A DNA stretch of 64,000 nucleotides from Leptidea sinapis (GCF_905404315.1 NC_066282.1:9572501-9636500), one strand, 5' to 3'. Positions 22,780 to 34,960 are shown, counted from the first letter of the stretch. Notes: generated by a model from the sequence alone, not told the origin. Numbers and translations: made by a program.

Positions 22780-23089
22780 CTTTTTTTATGAAAATAAGGG
22801 ACGAGACGAGCAGGATGCTAAGCTGATGGTAATTTATACGCCCTGCCCATTATAATGCAGTGCCACTCAGGGTTTTTGAAAAACCCAAAAATTCTGAACG
22901 ACACTACAATTGCGCTCGTCAACCTGAGACAAGATGTTAAATCTCATTTGCCCAGTAATTTCACTAGCTTCGGCGCCTTTCAGACGAAACGAGATGTTTA
23001 CACATAACTGCTTCACGGCAGAAATAGGCGCCGTTGTGGTACCCATAGTCTAGCCGGCATCCTGTGCAAAGGAGCCTCCCACTGGTCCT
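22780..23089 (-). repeat. Family D, copy 3
   Basis: Minus orientation: poly(T), gaaaataagggacgagacga, the gccctgcccat block, ctgcttcacggcagaaat and the ccggcatcctgtgcaaagg end. Complete relative to copies 1 and 4. Confidence 0.8.
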
Positions 23090-23389
23090 ACTGTACCTAT
23101 GTTACGGATGCTTTTCTCTCTCGCTCGCTTTATAAGCTAGTTTACTTAAGTTAACTTTTACTTACTATACCCTATTTTTAATCTAGACATTTGTTCAAAT
23201 AACACTTCTTACTATAACCCGATCATAATAATAGGTCGCTCATTTAATGAAATAGCCAAATTAGATAGAAATTTTCGATTCGACTTTCGTTTTGTTTAAT
23301 AAACTTCATGAAATAATTAAGTAGATTAGGAATTTTGTAGTTGATTTCATTTTAAAATCTTATTCAAGCCGTTTGACCCCACAGTATTC

Positions 23390-23625
23390 AAAGTCAAAGT
23401 CAAAAAAATCTTTATTCACTGTAAAACTTTATAAGTTATTTAGTGCAAGTCAGGATGAAGTACAAAAGTTACAATAGCATTCCAATGAGTATAACAATAT
23501 TCATTAACAAAATTTAGAATATTAATTCCAACTATCTTTATCATTCAAATAATATTTCACATTATAATAGGCCTTAGATGTTAATTTATTTTTTACGATA
23601 CATTTAAATTTTTTAATATTGCAAA
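23390..23625 (-). pseudogene. LINE family A, copy 3
   Basis: The tail complement tcaaaaaaatctttattcac (about 23400) is followed by ttatttagtgcaagtcagga and a minus frame ending at 23522-23524. This encodes KFKCIVKNKLTSKAYYNV then YYLNDKDSWN, the same C-terminus as copy 1. Shorter than copy 1. Confidence 0.75.
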
Positions 23626-24088
23626 AAGATTTAAATGTAATTTAATTAAGACTCTAGGTTAGAAATATTTGTAATCTGTTTCGATTGCGTTAATAAATAA
23701 AAAAATATCGTAAGTCTATGCTCTATACACCAACTTGACACCTTCAAGTTATTGAAAAAGATAGAAATTAAAACAAAAACGAAATTAATGAAAAAAGTTG
23801 TAATTTGGACAGTAGTTACATGTAATTATATTTTCTTAACAATTCAAGTATTTCCTGCAGCGATTACTGGCAAAGTTTCCGTCGTTAATATATATTCTTT
23901 GTTATTTTTTTGTTATCTTATTCAATTAATTTCACCGCCGTCTTTCTCTTTGAAATAATTAATTTTCTTTTGTCCCAAAAGTTAATTTATTACGAAACGA
24001 ATTCAATGTAAAGTTACCGGACTGCATTGATGTTTTATAATGAAGCTGTTTTATATTGTTGTATTTCTTTTCGAAGAGTTGTGTTTTA
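23626..24088. other. No feature recognised
   Basis: AT-rich. The plus frame 23752-23958 is K/I/F-rich with a possible hydrophobic stretch, but there is no support for a gene. Confidence 0.4.
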
Positions 24089-24359
24089 CCATTAGTGGGA
24101 GGCTCCTTTGCGTAGGATGCCGGCTATATTATGGGTACCACAACGGTGCCTATTTCTGCCGTGAAGCAGTAATGTGTAAGCATTACTGTGTTTTGGTCTG
24201 AAGGGCGCCGTAGCTAGTGAAATTACTAATTAAGAATTTTTGGGTTTTCAAGAATCCTGAGCGGCACGTGCACAGCATTGTAATGGGCAGGGCGTATTAA
24301 TTACCATCAGCTGAACATCCTGCTTGTCTCGTCCTTTATTTTCTTAAACAAAAAAAAAA
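24089..24359 (+). repeat. Family D, copy 4
   Basis: gtgggaggctcctttgcg, ggatgccggctata, ctgccgtgaagcagtaatg and an A-rich end at about 24350. An internal deletion removes the tgggcaaatgagactta block seen in copy 1. Confidence 0.75.
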
Positions 24360-24453
24360 TGTAGTAGTATAACTATGTATATATACTAGAGATTTTATAG
24401 AATATGGAATACCTAACATTGTCCTCTAGATAAATAATGTCGTTATTTCATAC

Positions 24454-24872
24454 TAGCTGACCCGGCAAACGTTGTTTTGCCATATAAATTATTTTTAAGA
24501 GTTAGACCGTTTCTTGGACATTGCAACATTACCTTATTTTTCTAAAATAAACGTAGCCTAAGTTACTCCTAATTACATCAGCTACCTGCCAATTAATGAC
24601 AGACAAACAGACAGAAAGACAGACAAAAATTGTAAAAAACATTATTTTGGTGTATGTGTACCGTATATATATTCATAATATCCAATTTTTATTTATATGT
24701 ATAGATAATTCACACAATATTTTTATAAATTATAGCCTATATGTTATTCTGGTGTGTAAGCTATATTATTGTAAAGTTTCATCAAAATCCATTCAGTAGT
24801 TTTTGCGTTAAAGAAGTTCAAACATACATCCAGACATACAAACTTTCACATTTATAATATTAATAGGATTCG
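24454..24872. mobile_element. Helitron/LINE-like short element
   Basis: Starts actagctgacccggcaaacg and ends atttataatattaatagga, with gtttcatcaaaatccattca inside. The start is shared with the Helitron-like elements at 14881 and 42207, the end with many insect repeats. A four-fold acagacaaa/cagacagaaag pattern lies near 24600. Confidence 0.55.
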
Positions 24873-25449
24873 GGCGCGATCAGCCGACAGTCATCTGTTA
24901 AAATATTAAGAGACCTTTCCTAATATTTTTATAGATGACATCATTATCCAGAAAGGTGCGGATCCATTTAACATGTACGTCGATTATAGAGGTCATTGGC
25001 AATGAGAATCTTTATAATATATTGAACTAAAGTATATACAGGCATGGACAGCTATTTATTTTTTTGGATTGGTATTTGTATGAGTGTGACAGAAATATTT
25101 ATTTTTACTATTTAGATTATGGAAATAAAATTGCAATATTGAAATGCTAAATCAAGATCCAATGAAACATGATATAACGATCTCGATTCTAAATAATCTT
25201 AAAACAGAGATGAGTTTTGACAAATTTATAAAAACAGCACTACTTATTTTTTACGGACGGAGAAGCATCTGTTGAATAAATCATACCGTAACGATAAGAG
25301 ATTCCATAAAAATATATTATAGTTTTTATTGTGCGATATAATGATCTTTCTACTACGTGTTTGATATCAAAATTTTGGATACTATTCGTTTGACTTTTAA
25401 AAAGTAATTAATGTGATTTAACTGATTTGATAACATACTTTCGATATGA
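24873..25449. other. Unassigned; contains one unit of a 60-bp dispersed repeat
   Basis: 25215-25275 (acaaatttataaaaacagca, cactacttattt, gagaagcatctgttgaat) recurs at 26217-26273 in the same orientation. Otherwise AT-rich and unassigned. Confidence 0.45.
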
Positions 25450-25905
25450 GATTAAACAATTTGTTATGTTTAAAAGAGGTAACCCTTCAAACTCAGGCAA
25501 CTGTTCGTGTGACGTATCCAAAATCCTGTATGCTTTGTTCAACTCTCAGGTTGTGGCTTTATCTACTCGTACAGGATCTACTTAACAGTTGATAACTTGC
25601 TCAACCTCAATTTTAAGTACTTGCATATTAGGAAATTTACTTGAGATGTCGCTCGTGCAAATCTAAACAATTTGTTATGTTTTAATGTGATAACCCTCAC
25701 TTCTGGGATTAATTACACAAATAAAAATTGAAAACAAAGTTAAGCCAAAACTTGAGAGTTGAATAAGGCATACAAAGTTTTATCAACGATACGTCACTCG
25801 AACGGTTAGCTCAGTTTGAAGAGCACTCGCACGGAACGCAAGAGGTCGCGGGTTCGAGTCCCGCATCGTTCATAAAATTTTGTTTTCAATTTTTATTTGT
25901 GGTAT
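25450..25905 (+). repeat. tRNA-derived repetitive element, copy 3 (inverted composite)
   Basis: 25800-25871 folds like a tRNA: acceptor GAACGGT pairs with ATCGTTC, a D arm holds TTAGCTCAGTTTG, and a perfect T arm is GCGGG/CCCGC around TTCGAGT. The anticodon loop ACGGAAC lacks the usual T at position 33, so a working tRNA is unlikely. Upstream (about 25490-25735) the body of the same element sits in the opposite orientation, ending in attacacaaataaaaattg. The copy is therefore a head-to-head composite. Confidence 0.8.
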
Positions 25906-26400
25906 CAGATTAAAGTTTTTTGATATCTGTTATAGTTACAGAATCATCGCCTTGTCGCACTTAACGATAGCATCCTGTGTAGTGTTTTGAAGAGACGGGG
26001 TGAAAGGGTTAAGAGTTCGTTGACCTCCACAATGAGATGGAAGTGCTCTCATGATCGTAAAAGCTTTTGCCTTTATTTTTCTATTTAATAAAGTGTTTGT
26101 TCTTTGGGTAAATGGATTGTAAATCTGCTTTGTTAGGGTTTCGTATGTCATCCACCTGTCCATCCACAACTCTCCCACTGGAAAAAAATATGTATGAGTT
26201 TTTTTATTTACTAATGACAAATTTATAATAGCAGCACTACTTATTTATTATGGAGAAGCGTCTGTTGAATCGACTAGAAATTATGTAAGTTTAGTTTATC
26301 ATAGCAATCTCACTTACGGTTTGTATATGGGAACGGGTACGAAAACGAGAACCGGAACTGGAATAGGACATGAGATAATCTTCAATTCCAAACTCACTAT
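25906..26400. other. Unassigned; minus frame 25936-26220
   Basis: The 94-codon minus frame at 25936-26220 has ordinary composition (VGELWMDRWMTYETLTKQ), but I do not recognise it and see no gene signals. 26217-26273 is the second unit of the 60-bp repeat. Confidence 0.35.
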
Positions 26401-26640
26401 ACAAATGATTTGAGTTTTCTTTAGCGTTAATTCCGCCAATATTTGTCTTTAAAACAATTCGACATGTGTTTCGCCTCTACACGAGCCATCCTCAGGACGT
26501 GCTGTCTCGCCAAAATCTGGCACGAGACTAATTAATAAATAATATTGGCGGAATTAACACTAAAGAAAACTCAAATCATTTGTATAATTATGGATTTCCG
26601 CAAAGTAACGCCTACTTCAATAAATTTTCCAAACTCACTT
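26401..26640. mobile_element. Foldback element, copy with both arms
   Basis: Arms 26401-26443 and 26541-26583 are 43-base inverted repeats with one mismatch. The 97-base loop carries tgtttcgcctctacacga and cctcaggacgtg. After the right arm comes ttccgcaaagtaacgcctac, the outer flank that precedes the left arm in the 16.8-kb copy. Non-coding DNA transposon-like foldback. Confidence 0.8.
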
Positions 26641-27109
26641 ATTATTTTTAAAAACCCTTTATCTACGCGGATGGTGTCACGGGTATCAGCTAGTAAATTT
26701 ATAAATTGAAGTGAGACTCGCAATCGATATGAGCCTATATTTTTCTGTTCTCACAAAAATGAATGTTATGCAGCAAACCAGTAGGTCCTGATTGCTTTGC
26801 AGCAACATGGAAACAAAATGTAGTACATACTAACATAATTATGTTGATGCTTTAATAATACTCAATTTTATTAAAAGATGTTTATTGTATGTTACTATTT
26901 ATTCATACCTATTCGACCTGTCTTTTTCCTCATAGGTAGTGATGGAAACTTTTTTGTGTCACTCGGATACGAAATATTTTGCTTGCGGGCGTATTTTGAA
27001 GCCCTAGCAACGCTTTGAGTTTCAAATAACAGTTTTTTTACCAGTGTGTTAAAATATGAGGCTTTAAATGTGCATTATGTGTTTCGATTACTTTAAAAGG
27101 TTGTTTTAA
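26641..27109. other. No feature recognised
   Basis: AT-rich, nothing recognised. Confidence 0.45.
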
Positions 27110-27857
27110 GGATCTGGGGGCCTACCATGACCTCTTATTGCGATTCAATAGACAACCTAAAATGAACTGCTTGGCTATTTCGTGCCACGACGTGATTAGA
27201 GCTATCTAATTTAGGTTGACGTCAAATCAAATGATTAAATCGCAATGATGCCAAAAATTATGTCAATTGAATCGCAAACTGATTTATTTCGTTCATTCAT
27301 TCGTACCATGAGGTAATATTTCAACGTAAACTGGATAGCTTATGTGTCAAAGTGAGCGATTCGAAAAAAGTTGCTACTTCCTTAGAGGAAAGTGAATCGT
27401 GTTGTTAATAACTTTTAAACAATAGTGAAAACATACATAAAAGGAAAATTTTATTGATGATAGATGAGATGAGAATACTTTATTGGCCTTTTTTGTAAAA
27501 CAGAATAGTGAAAATAAATACCACAAATGAAAATACTACAGATGAGGCAGTAAGGGCCCGGCCCGGACCTGTTCGCAAGAACGGATTAAAAAAAAATATT
27601 CTGTGGTCCTGTCAAATCAAAATCAATGGAGGTGCGTTCTTCTTTCATTTTTACGAAAACACCCAAGCAAACATTTAATTTGTAATTCAAAGAACTACAT
27701 TTTAACCACAGACAAATTTATTTCGTTCATTCTTCTTAAGCGATCCAAATGCCATTCAGTAAAAGGCACTTCATGGTACGATTCAGTTTAGGTACCTATA
27801 CTGAACTCCATCGGAATCGCATCGCTTATTAAAAGTTGATGGTAGGCCCTCTGGTCC
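27110..27857. mobile_element. Candidate TIR element of about 750 bp
   Basis: Ends 27110-27130 (ggatctgggggcctaccatg...) and 27837-27857 (tgatggtaggccctctggtc...) are inverted repeats agreeing at 17 of 21 positions around ggcctaccat. atttatttcgttcattc-like segments occur at about 27285 and 27717. A LINE-tail-like piece (gagaatactttattggcc, about 27471) may be nested inside. No transposase. Confidence 0.5.
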
Positions 27858-27949
27858 TGAATATTTCTTATTATTAACTTGACTGCATATTTATCTGTCA
27901 CTTTTAAACAAATATAGGATAAGTCTCTTGTCTTTTTATAAGTTTACCT

Positions 27950-28250
27950 GCTGACCCGACAGACGTTGTTCTGTAGTAATAAAAAAATACTTTTTTTATT
28001 AATATGTCAAAAATATTTCAGAACATCAAGAATTATTTCAGCAGCACGTTGTCTACAACACAATATGTATCTATCATTCATGGAAGTTACTTGTTGCCTA
28101 CGCTTAAATCTAAGACTTTTTTTTTATTGGGAACAACAAACAATAATTATTATACATGATAACCTAATAATTACAATTCTTATAATATAAAAACATATTG
28201 TATATTGATAACTTATTGTGTTGGAGAAACAAATTCAATAAAATCACCTT
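27950..28250. repeat. Possible decayed Helitron-like end
   Basis: Begins ctgctgacccgacagacgtt, which resembles the gctgacccagcaaacgttg start of the elements at 14881 and 42207. The rest is AT-rich and cannot be aligned by eye. Confidence 0.35.
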
Positions 28251-28944
28251 ATCAGAAAGGTTTTAAAATACATACATATATTTTTATACATATACATATT
28301 AATACTTATCCATATTACCAAATAAGTTAAAGATTACGGAATTATTTTATGTAATTTGTTAAATATCAGTTTATTAAAGTTCTCTTGTTTCTAGTATGTC
28401 AATAAAATACCTACCTAAAAACAATAAAAATCTTCCACGCGTTAGTGAGAAAAGGATCTGGACAGATGAACCAATGCATATACGAGTATAAGTCATTCCT
28501 TCTTTAAACTCAAAAAATAATATAAAAGCTGTTTAGAATTGCATTAAAACTGTTGTTTAACTTGCGTCCGTCTTTTGTTTAGCTTAAATCGCAAATCTTG
28601 TAATGTAAACTGGAATACAAGGGCCACTTAATTTCCGTTTAGCTGAAATTCTTCAGAAAACTTTCTTAACATAAAGATGGATTACTATTCGTACAATTCT
28701 CGATTCTTCTCACTTTGAACTTGTTTCTTGTTTATTTGTTTTTTATTATTTAATGCAGATGTACAATTTGGGCGAATCAGCATGATATCTGGCTCAAATG
28801 TCGCTTGTGCAAGTACAGGGTGAAAAAAAGTTTTTGTTACCGTTTCACTTTCTCGTACGAAAACAAATATTTTAATTACGTCTTATGCATGTAGATTGTA
28901 GATGATTAAATTACATAAATGTATCGGTTTTAGGTAGTAACTTG
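28251..28944. other. No feature recognised
   Basis: AT-rich, nothing recognised. Confidence 0.45.
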
Positions 28945-29180
28945 TATCCAAATGTTATGAGTTTTCTTTAGTGTTATTTCCGCCAATATTTGTCTTTAAA
29001 CAATTCGACACGTGTTTCGCCTCTACACGAGGTATCCTCAGGACATGTTGACTCGCCAAATCTGGCACAAGAGTCTCGTGAGTTAAAGACAAATATTGGC
29101 GGAAATAACACTAAAGAAAACTCAAAACATTTGGATAATTATGGATTTCCGAAAAGTAACGCCTACTTCAATAATTTTTT
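28945..29180. mobile_element. Foldback element, best copy
   Basis: Arms 28945-28998 and 29084-29137 are 54-base inverted repeats with one mismatch around an 85-base loop containing cacgtgtttcgcctctacac. The outer flank gaaaagtaacgcctacttca follows on the right. The frame 28990-29232 is a by-product. Confidence 0.85.
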
Positions 29181-29489
29181 TTTAGTAACTTGTAGTTGTC
29201 TTTCGATTTATATGGAAATAAAACAAAAATAAATAGTTTACCGAACCGTACTTTTGTATTGGATTTATTTATTTTCTGTAGTTAAAAACTTATATATTTA
29301 CTATCACGCTGAATCTTCATTTTCATTAGATTCTACTATTTCAGATACTATATCACTATCATTGTTATCTATTAAAAATAAGCTATTTCAAGAAAAAACG
29401 TTCAAACGAAACAATCATAATAATAATTTTAAAAAGTACACGCGTTTTAATCCTTTAAAAAGTATTTTATTTAACATAAAATATATTTT

Positions 29490-29645
29490 AGGGTGGGTCA
29501 CTCTTATCATTTAGGGGTATGAAAAATAGATGTAGGCCGATTCTCAGACCTACCCGATATACACACAAAATTTCATACATATCGTTTGAGCCGTTTCGGA
29601 AGAGTTTGGCAACAAACACCGCGAAACGAAAACTTTATATATAAG
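29490..29645 (-). repeat. Helitron-like element fragment
   Basis: Contains aggggtatgaaaaatagatg, gattctcagacctacccgat and aacaccgcgaaacgaaaact, in the same order as the inverse-oriented copies at 14881-15168 and 42207-42515. The ctagctgacc end is lost. Confidence 0.6.
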
Positions 29646-31159
29646 ACATACGCATATATGTAAAAATATTACTCCTTCCAATGTATAAGATTCAAACGCT
29701 AACAGGAATGAAATTAAAGAAAAACTTAGAGAAGCAGATTATAGGAGACCTTAATTGGCGGCGAATGTCGTTAACGGATCAATTGATGAGATCCCTGAGG
29801 AAACCGTTGCAGAGAGTGCAAAAATGTATTAAGATGCGCCCACTAACTATAAAAGTATTAAAGTTAGTATCAAAAAGATCGGGCTAGGATCAATAAAATC
29901 CTAATCAATAAATTTTCGGTAATACATAAAGAGGTACACATAGCAAATCCCTACTATGGGGAAGTACTTAGTAATAGGGGGCTTAAGTATGAAATTGTCG
30001 TAGTATGAGATTTAAGTGTGAAATATTTGTACAGCATCGCAGTTTTGACTTTCAATTGCTTTTTTTCAATCGGTTTTAAAGGTAAAGATGGAGGTATGCC
30101 TATATGTGTAATGAGTTTTGTTTTGGTTGTTAATACGATGACACGCCTTCAAAAATATGAGCGGCCATTTTTCCACACAAAAGTCCTCGTCTCTTTTCTC
30201 ATTTGTTTTTACATAGATCAAAAGTATTTCCAAAATTAGATCAATATCATCTCGTGTTTCCAAAAATGCAGATAACACCTTAATTACATAGGCCACAAAC
30301 AGAAGCTTAGTAAACAAATTCACATGTTTGCTCGTATGCTCGATAGTTCTGTTAACATGCTGTTATTTCTTATATTATTAGTATAGAAATTGTTATAAAT
30401 TTTTAAGACGCTTTTAATCAAAAATAAGAAACCCCTTTTCACAGATTAAATTGGCCACACCCTCCAACCGATACCTCTCTCCTTTGTTCCCTGTCTTTCG
30501 TGTTTCCTTCTTGTCGATTACTTTCCTTATCTGATTTAATCTTATAAATGATATCCTGTTCAATGTGATTAGTATGATAGGTAAGCACCCTTGCTTCATT
30601 TGTTTTGTTAACTATTTAAAGTAACAAGCATTTCTGTAACGCTTTTAATCTGCGATCTGACGGGAAGGTCATTTATGCCTACGGTACAACTTCAGTTGGG
30701 GACCTGCTTCTTGAGAAGAAAATTTTTAAACCTTAAAAAAACAAATTGCGGTTTAATAGTGGTCCGTTGGTACGAGTCAGACGAGTTCAGAGGAATGGCA
30801 GAAATTCTATAGAGATTAAAGATTTTTCCAACTAGCTTTTATCGAGAACTTGCGCTGTCATGGAGCAATACAACAACACAGAGATTGTTACATAATATAG
30901 CGCTATCTTTGCGTTCAAAATTCAAACAATAATGGTGAAAATTGGTTGACGAATCGGTGTTCTCATATTATAGATATCTGCTGTTATTGCTTGACTGGAT
31001 CTGAGGAAGCTGTAGTGAATTATACGATGAACTGACACCCATCAGTTAACTTCACTGTTCTATGTGTAAGAATAGCTTTTGAACATTGTTGTCGTCTATC
31101 CAGCTTATATGAAAAGCATGCAAAAACTTAATACTAATTTAAATGTTCATTAATGATGT
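29646..31159. other. Mostly unassigned; weak coding-like stretch at about 29700-29890
   Basis: In the frame beginning at about 29708 the plus strand reads NEIKEKLREADYRRP, stop, LAANVVNGSIDEIPEETVAE and so on. This is protein-like and broken by two stops within about 55 codons. I do not recognise it; it may be decayed TE coding sequence. The rest to 31159 shows nothing. Confidence 0.3.
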
Positions 31160-31840
31160 AAAAATTACCATTTAAAGAGGTATTGAAGTAAAGATCTTGG
31201 TGTAAACATTTTCAAGTCCTCAGGCAATTTGTTATATAATTTTATGCACATGCTATGGCTGTTTTTAAGAAAAAGTTTTGTTTTAGGATAATGTTTCAAA
31301 ACGAGTCTATGTAGCTATCTTGTTAATCATTCACCATAACCTAATATGTCTCCTGTGCCTCAACAGCTGACGTGAATAGTTCTATGGTAATGCACAAATT
31401 TGTAAGCTTCGAAAATGTATATACATGGTAGATTTAGCAGATTAAGTTTTGTAAATAGCATTTTACAAGAGTGTTACGGCCCTACTATTGTACGTAAGCT
31501 TTTTTTTGGGCGGCAAAAAATCGTTGGACATATGAACCATTACTCCATATTAGGTAGCTTATAGATGGTAGCTGAGATATTTATCACACTGGATTTCCAA
31601 AAATATTACATTATCAATTTCATTTATAACTGTATTATTATATTTTATATTTAATTGCATTTGTTGACGGCCTTTTACGTTAAACTGTACATAAATTGTC
31701 TTTGATAAATTAACATTTAAACTATTCAAGTCAAACCATTAAATTATTTTATCCAATCTCATATTTATTTCTAATTCATATTCATTATATTCAATACTTT
31801 TGTCATGTTTAATATCAGAAGGTATAATAATTGCAATGAA
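31160..31840 (-). pseudogene. Heavily decayed non-LTR RT, C-terminal half
   Basis: Reading the minus strand in shifting frames gives DLNSLNVNLSKT-like, NNTVINEIDNVIFL, TKLNLLNLPCIYIFEAYKFV, HRLVLKHYPKTKLFLKNSHS and CIKLYNKLPEDLKMF. The order matches the post-palm part of insect LINE RTs, ending in the FYNKLPE-type box. Several stops and frameshifts exist. The family differs from A, B and C. Confidence 0.6.
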
Positions 31841-32549
31841 AATCAGAGAATATTAGGGTTCGATAATTAGTCACTTTAGGAAAGTCAATTACATAAAATA
31901 AAAACAGGGTTCATCGTACAAGTCAAAATTTTCTCTACCGAAGCGATTAAACCGAAATCGCGAGATGCGTTCATTAGCCATATATATAGCCTAACCAAAC
32001 ACTGCTACAAACATTGATATTGCTATCTCTTTCTGCTACATGATCTTCACGCCCGTTTAATTCAAAAATTATTCACAATTTCAATATATATATCTACTTT
32101 TAAAGTGGATTGATAAACAACTTAAAACCAAACAATCCAATCGTCCATATTTCAAACCTAAAATTTTTGAGCTCTCTTGTAAAAACAGTTTCACTCAGAA
32201 ATTTTGTACGAAGTAGGCTTTATTTTAATCCCAAATAGCCAGTACGCCAATACAGCAACTTCATATTTAAGCCCTTATTATTTTGCATGCATTTTTAATT
32301 CATATTGCCTTATTTTTATTTCTCCCTCCAGAGATTGTTAGGATTTATTCCAATCAATTGTAATAAATCCGTAGGGAAAATCGGATGGGTTTAAACAATA
32401 CTTGTTCGATGAGAGATTTATTTTATCATTCTGAAATTAGAATGATATTTAGTAAATTACTTCTTTATTGATTTCATAATTAATTCCATTAATATTATTT
32501 TCAAATCTGGTAAACCACTTCAATGAGTATTGAAGTCATTAATATTTTC
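31841..32549. other. No feature recognised
   Basis: AT-rich, nothing recognised. Confidence 0.45.
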
Positions 32550-32830
32550 ATCATCATTTCAGCCGGAAGACGTCCACTGCTGGACAAAGGCCCCTAAAGA
32601 TCACCATGACGATCGGTCCTGTGCTGCCCACATCCAACCTATTCCGCCTTTCAGGACGTGGTCGCCTTTCGAGGACCTTACTGCCCCAATATCCGTCTTT
32701 CCACCACTGCCCACTGCCACTTCAGTTTCGCAATCATTTGGCCTTTATCGGTGACTTTGGTTCTTTCTTTCCTCATAAGGCCCATAGTTAGCGACTACGT
32801 CTGCGTTCCGTATGTCATCAATTATAAACC
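32550..32830 (-). pseudogene. RTE-like LINE 3' end
   Basis: Starts with a cat-rich tail and cagccggaagacgtccactg, as at 4498-4548. In minus-strand frames I can read TKVTDKGQMIAKLKWQWA and SSSGRLPAE, a decayed version of the RT C-terminus of a family common in Lepidoptera. Parts of the middle are deleted and stops are present. The three overlapping plus frames here are shadows. Confidence 0.6.
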
Positions 32831-34589
32831 TTCGTCTTCAGACACTGTGATATTTTGGATTGATTTTTTCAATACTATATTATCTTAATTCACATAATCT
32901 AAAAACGCAAACTAAGTTTATATTAATTTTGTTCCCGGAATAGAGTTGGTTGAAAACTGGCGCGAGGCGGCCGCTACTAGACTCCGCAGAATAATTTCAT
33001 AGCTCCGTGCAAAAGTACTTAACTTGTACTTAATGATCCTTTGGAGTTCGTTAACATTCAGCCAGGCTTGCTGTGTGCCACAATCATTCTCATATTTTTC
33101 TCTTAAATAGTCCTATGCTTAGGTTATAAGAAGGTATTGTTTATATTTTGATACACAATACGTGTATTTCCTTGGTTAAATAATTAATGTGTTATATTAT
33201 GTACACAGGTCCATGTTGTATTCGGTCTGTGTGTGTGTCAGCTACTTACAGACTTTCTGAAAGACATCTATATAGTCTCGTGTAGTGTGTTCTGTTTCCT
33301 TCTTAGTATTTTGTGTAAGTTTATAATATTGTCTTATATTGCCCTATTCTATTTACAGCTAATTACAATTTATGGGGACGTCGAGCGGTCGTTCGCTAGC
33401 TCAACAGCCGACCTTTGTCTTTTTTGATACATTGATTTCAGCTGGTTTTCTAGTATTAGTTAGGAGGGGTTATGTGCTGTCGATAAATTTTTTTCAACTA
33501 CTAAAGTATAATAAATGGATTTTTAGGTTGTTTAAATAAAAAAAACAAGCAATCTTCAATCAAACTCGTACCCAAAATTAGTTGCTAATTTATTTTAGGT
33601 TTAATTCATAAAGGTAATTTATAAAGCTTCCACCCAAAATTTCGAAGATGGTGCCTAGCAAAATTTAAAATATACGAGAATCAACTACTAATTATTACGA
33701 AATATTGTATACACTGCGTAATTACCACCAACTTCAATAGATAATTTCTTTTAACTTTTAAGTTAATAATCATGTCTTAAAATATGTATGTTTAAAGTCG
33801 GTATTTTTTTATTATGTTCCATATCTTACACTTCTAAGTTACCTAATAAGGAAATTGATTATTGATAATCAAGTCTATGGAGAAAACATTTGCAAAACAA
33901 AAGTATCTGTAACGTCGCAGCCAGGAAAATACTATAAAGGATACTCTATTTTTAAGGAGCACGATTCATGGAAATTCTAATAAGACAAGACTTGGCTAGG
34001 AAACTTGGTTACAATAAGGAGTTGTGATGCCTACCCTCCGGTTTCATCACCTGGGTGCTGAAACATACTTCCTTTGAAATGAGCTGATGGCCATTTCTGG
34101 TCTTTCTCACCAGTTTTACGACACAAGATAAGTAATTCTGTGCTTGCTGTATTGTATGTACTTACTCATAGATTCTACAATTTGATTTACTTCCAACGAG
34201 GCCATAATATAAATGGACATCTTAAGGGCAGCGGTCAACTAAAAATCCCACGTAAATTTGAGTACATTAGAATTAAAATATCTTTTAAGATATATAATTG
34301 CAGCTTCGAGAAATATTAATCGTGAGTAAATGAAATATAATCGTGAAAAACTCTAAAATCAGCAAAACCTTCTGTGCACTGTTTTAATTTTTCCTAATGA
34401 TATTTCCTTTTTATGTAAGAAAAATACAATACACTGGTTTCCTTTCTTAAAATATGTCTCTAGATATGTGAATGAAATAATATCTATAATGATGTAAGTA
34501 GACCGTACTTTAATATACATAGTCCTGCCATAAATACTGAAACAAAGAAGAAAAATATTTTCTTTTACAAATAACATATTATAAACGTC
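32831..34589. other. No feature recognised
   Basis: Unassigned. 32950-32990 is GC-rich (gcgaggcggccgctactag) and 33365-33415 moderately so. The minus frame 34359-34577 is unrecognised. Confidence 0.4.
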
Positions 34590-34960
34590 AAGTCGTCTTT
34601 TAAAATACGCGTCATGGTTCTAGGTGCTATCTTCATCTCCCGAGATAAAATCTTATGCTTTCAGACAGGAATCTTCGAATGCTTTTCCTTATTGTTTTGA
34701 CCACCTTTTTCGTACGAACACTACGTGGACGACCAGATCTTTTTTTGTCACAAACAGAGGTCTCATTGTAACTATTTATTACATACAATTAGGTACACAA
34801 ACATTTTACTAATACCAAGCGTATGGAGAGTTTTAAAATTGAATTTCGCTCCATACCTGCGTTGTGTAATGCAATCACAGCGATTCGGTTCTCTTTATCA
34901 CCCCATTGTAATATCGCAAAATATTGTACAATATATTGGCGCCAAAATGACAAAACTCCA
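34590..34960 (-). pseudogene. Tc1/mariner-superfamily transposase remnant, N-terminal DNA-binding part
   Basis: Minus strand, three pieces in shifting frames. The first is ENRIAVIALHNAGMERNSIL. The second is YNETSVCDKKRSGRPRSVRT followed by KKVVKTIRKSIRRF. The third is KILSREMKIAPRTMTRILKD. These match the layout of the two helix-turn-helix units joined by a GRPRS hinge that bind the TIRs in Tc1/mariner transposases. At least two frameshifts and stops between the pieces prevent translation. The catalytic DDE/D domain was not seen downstream and TIRs were not found. The plus frame 34725-35111 is a shadow. Confidence 0.75.

Noticed and set aside
25800..25871. Possible functional tRNA gene
   Set aside because: Good acceptor and T stems, but the anticodon loop lacks T33, the anticodon stem is imperfect, and five related copies with the same flanks show it is a repetitive element.
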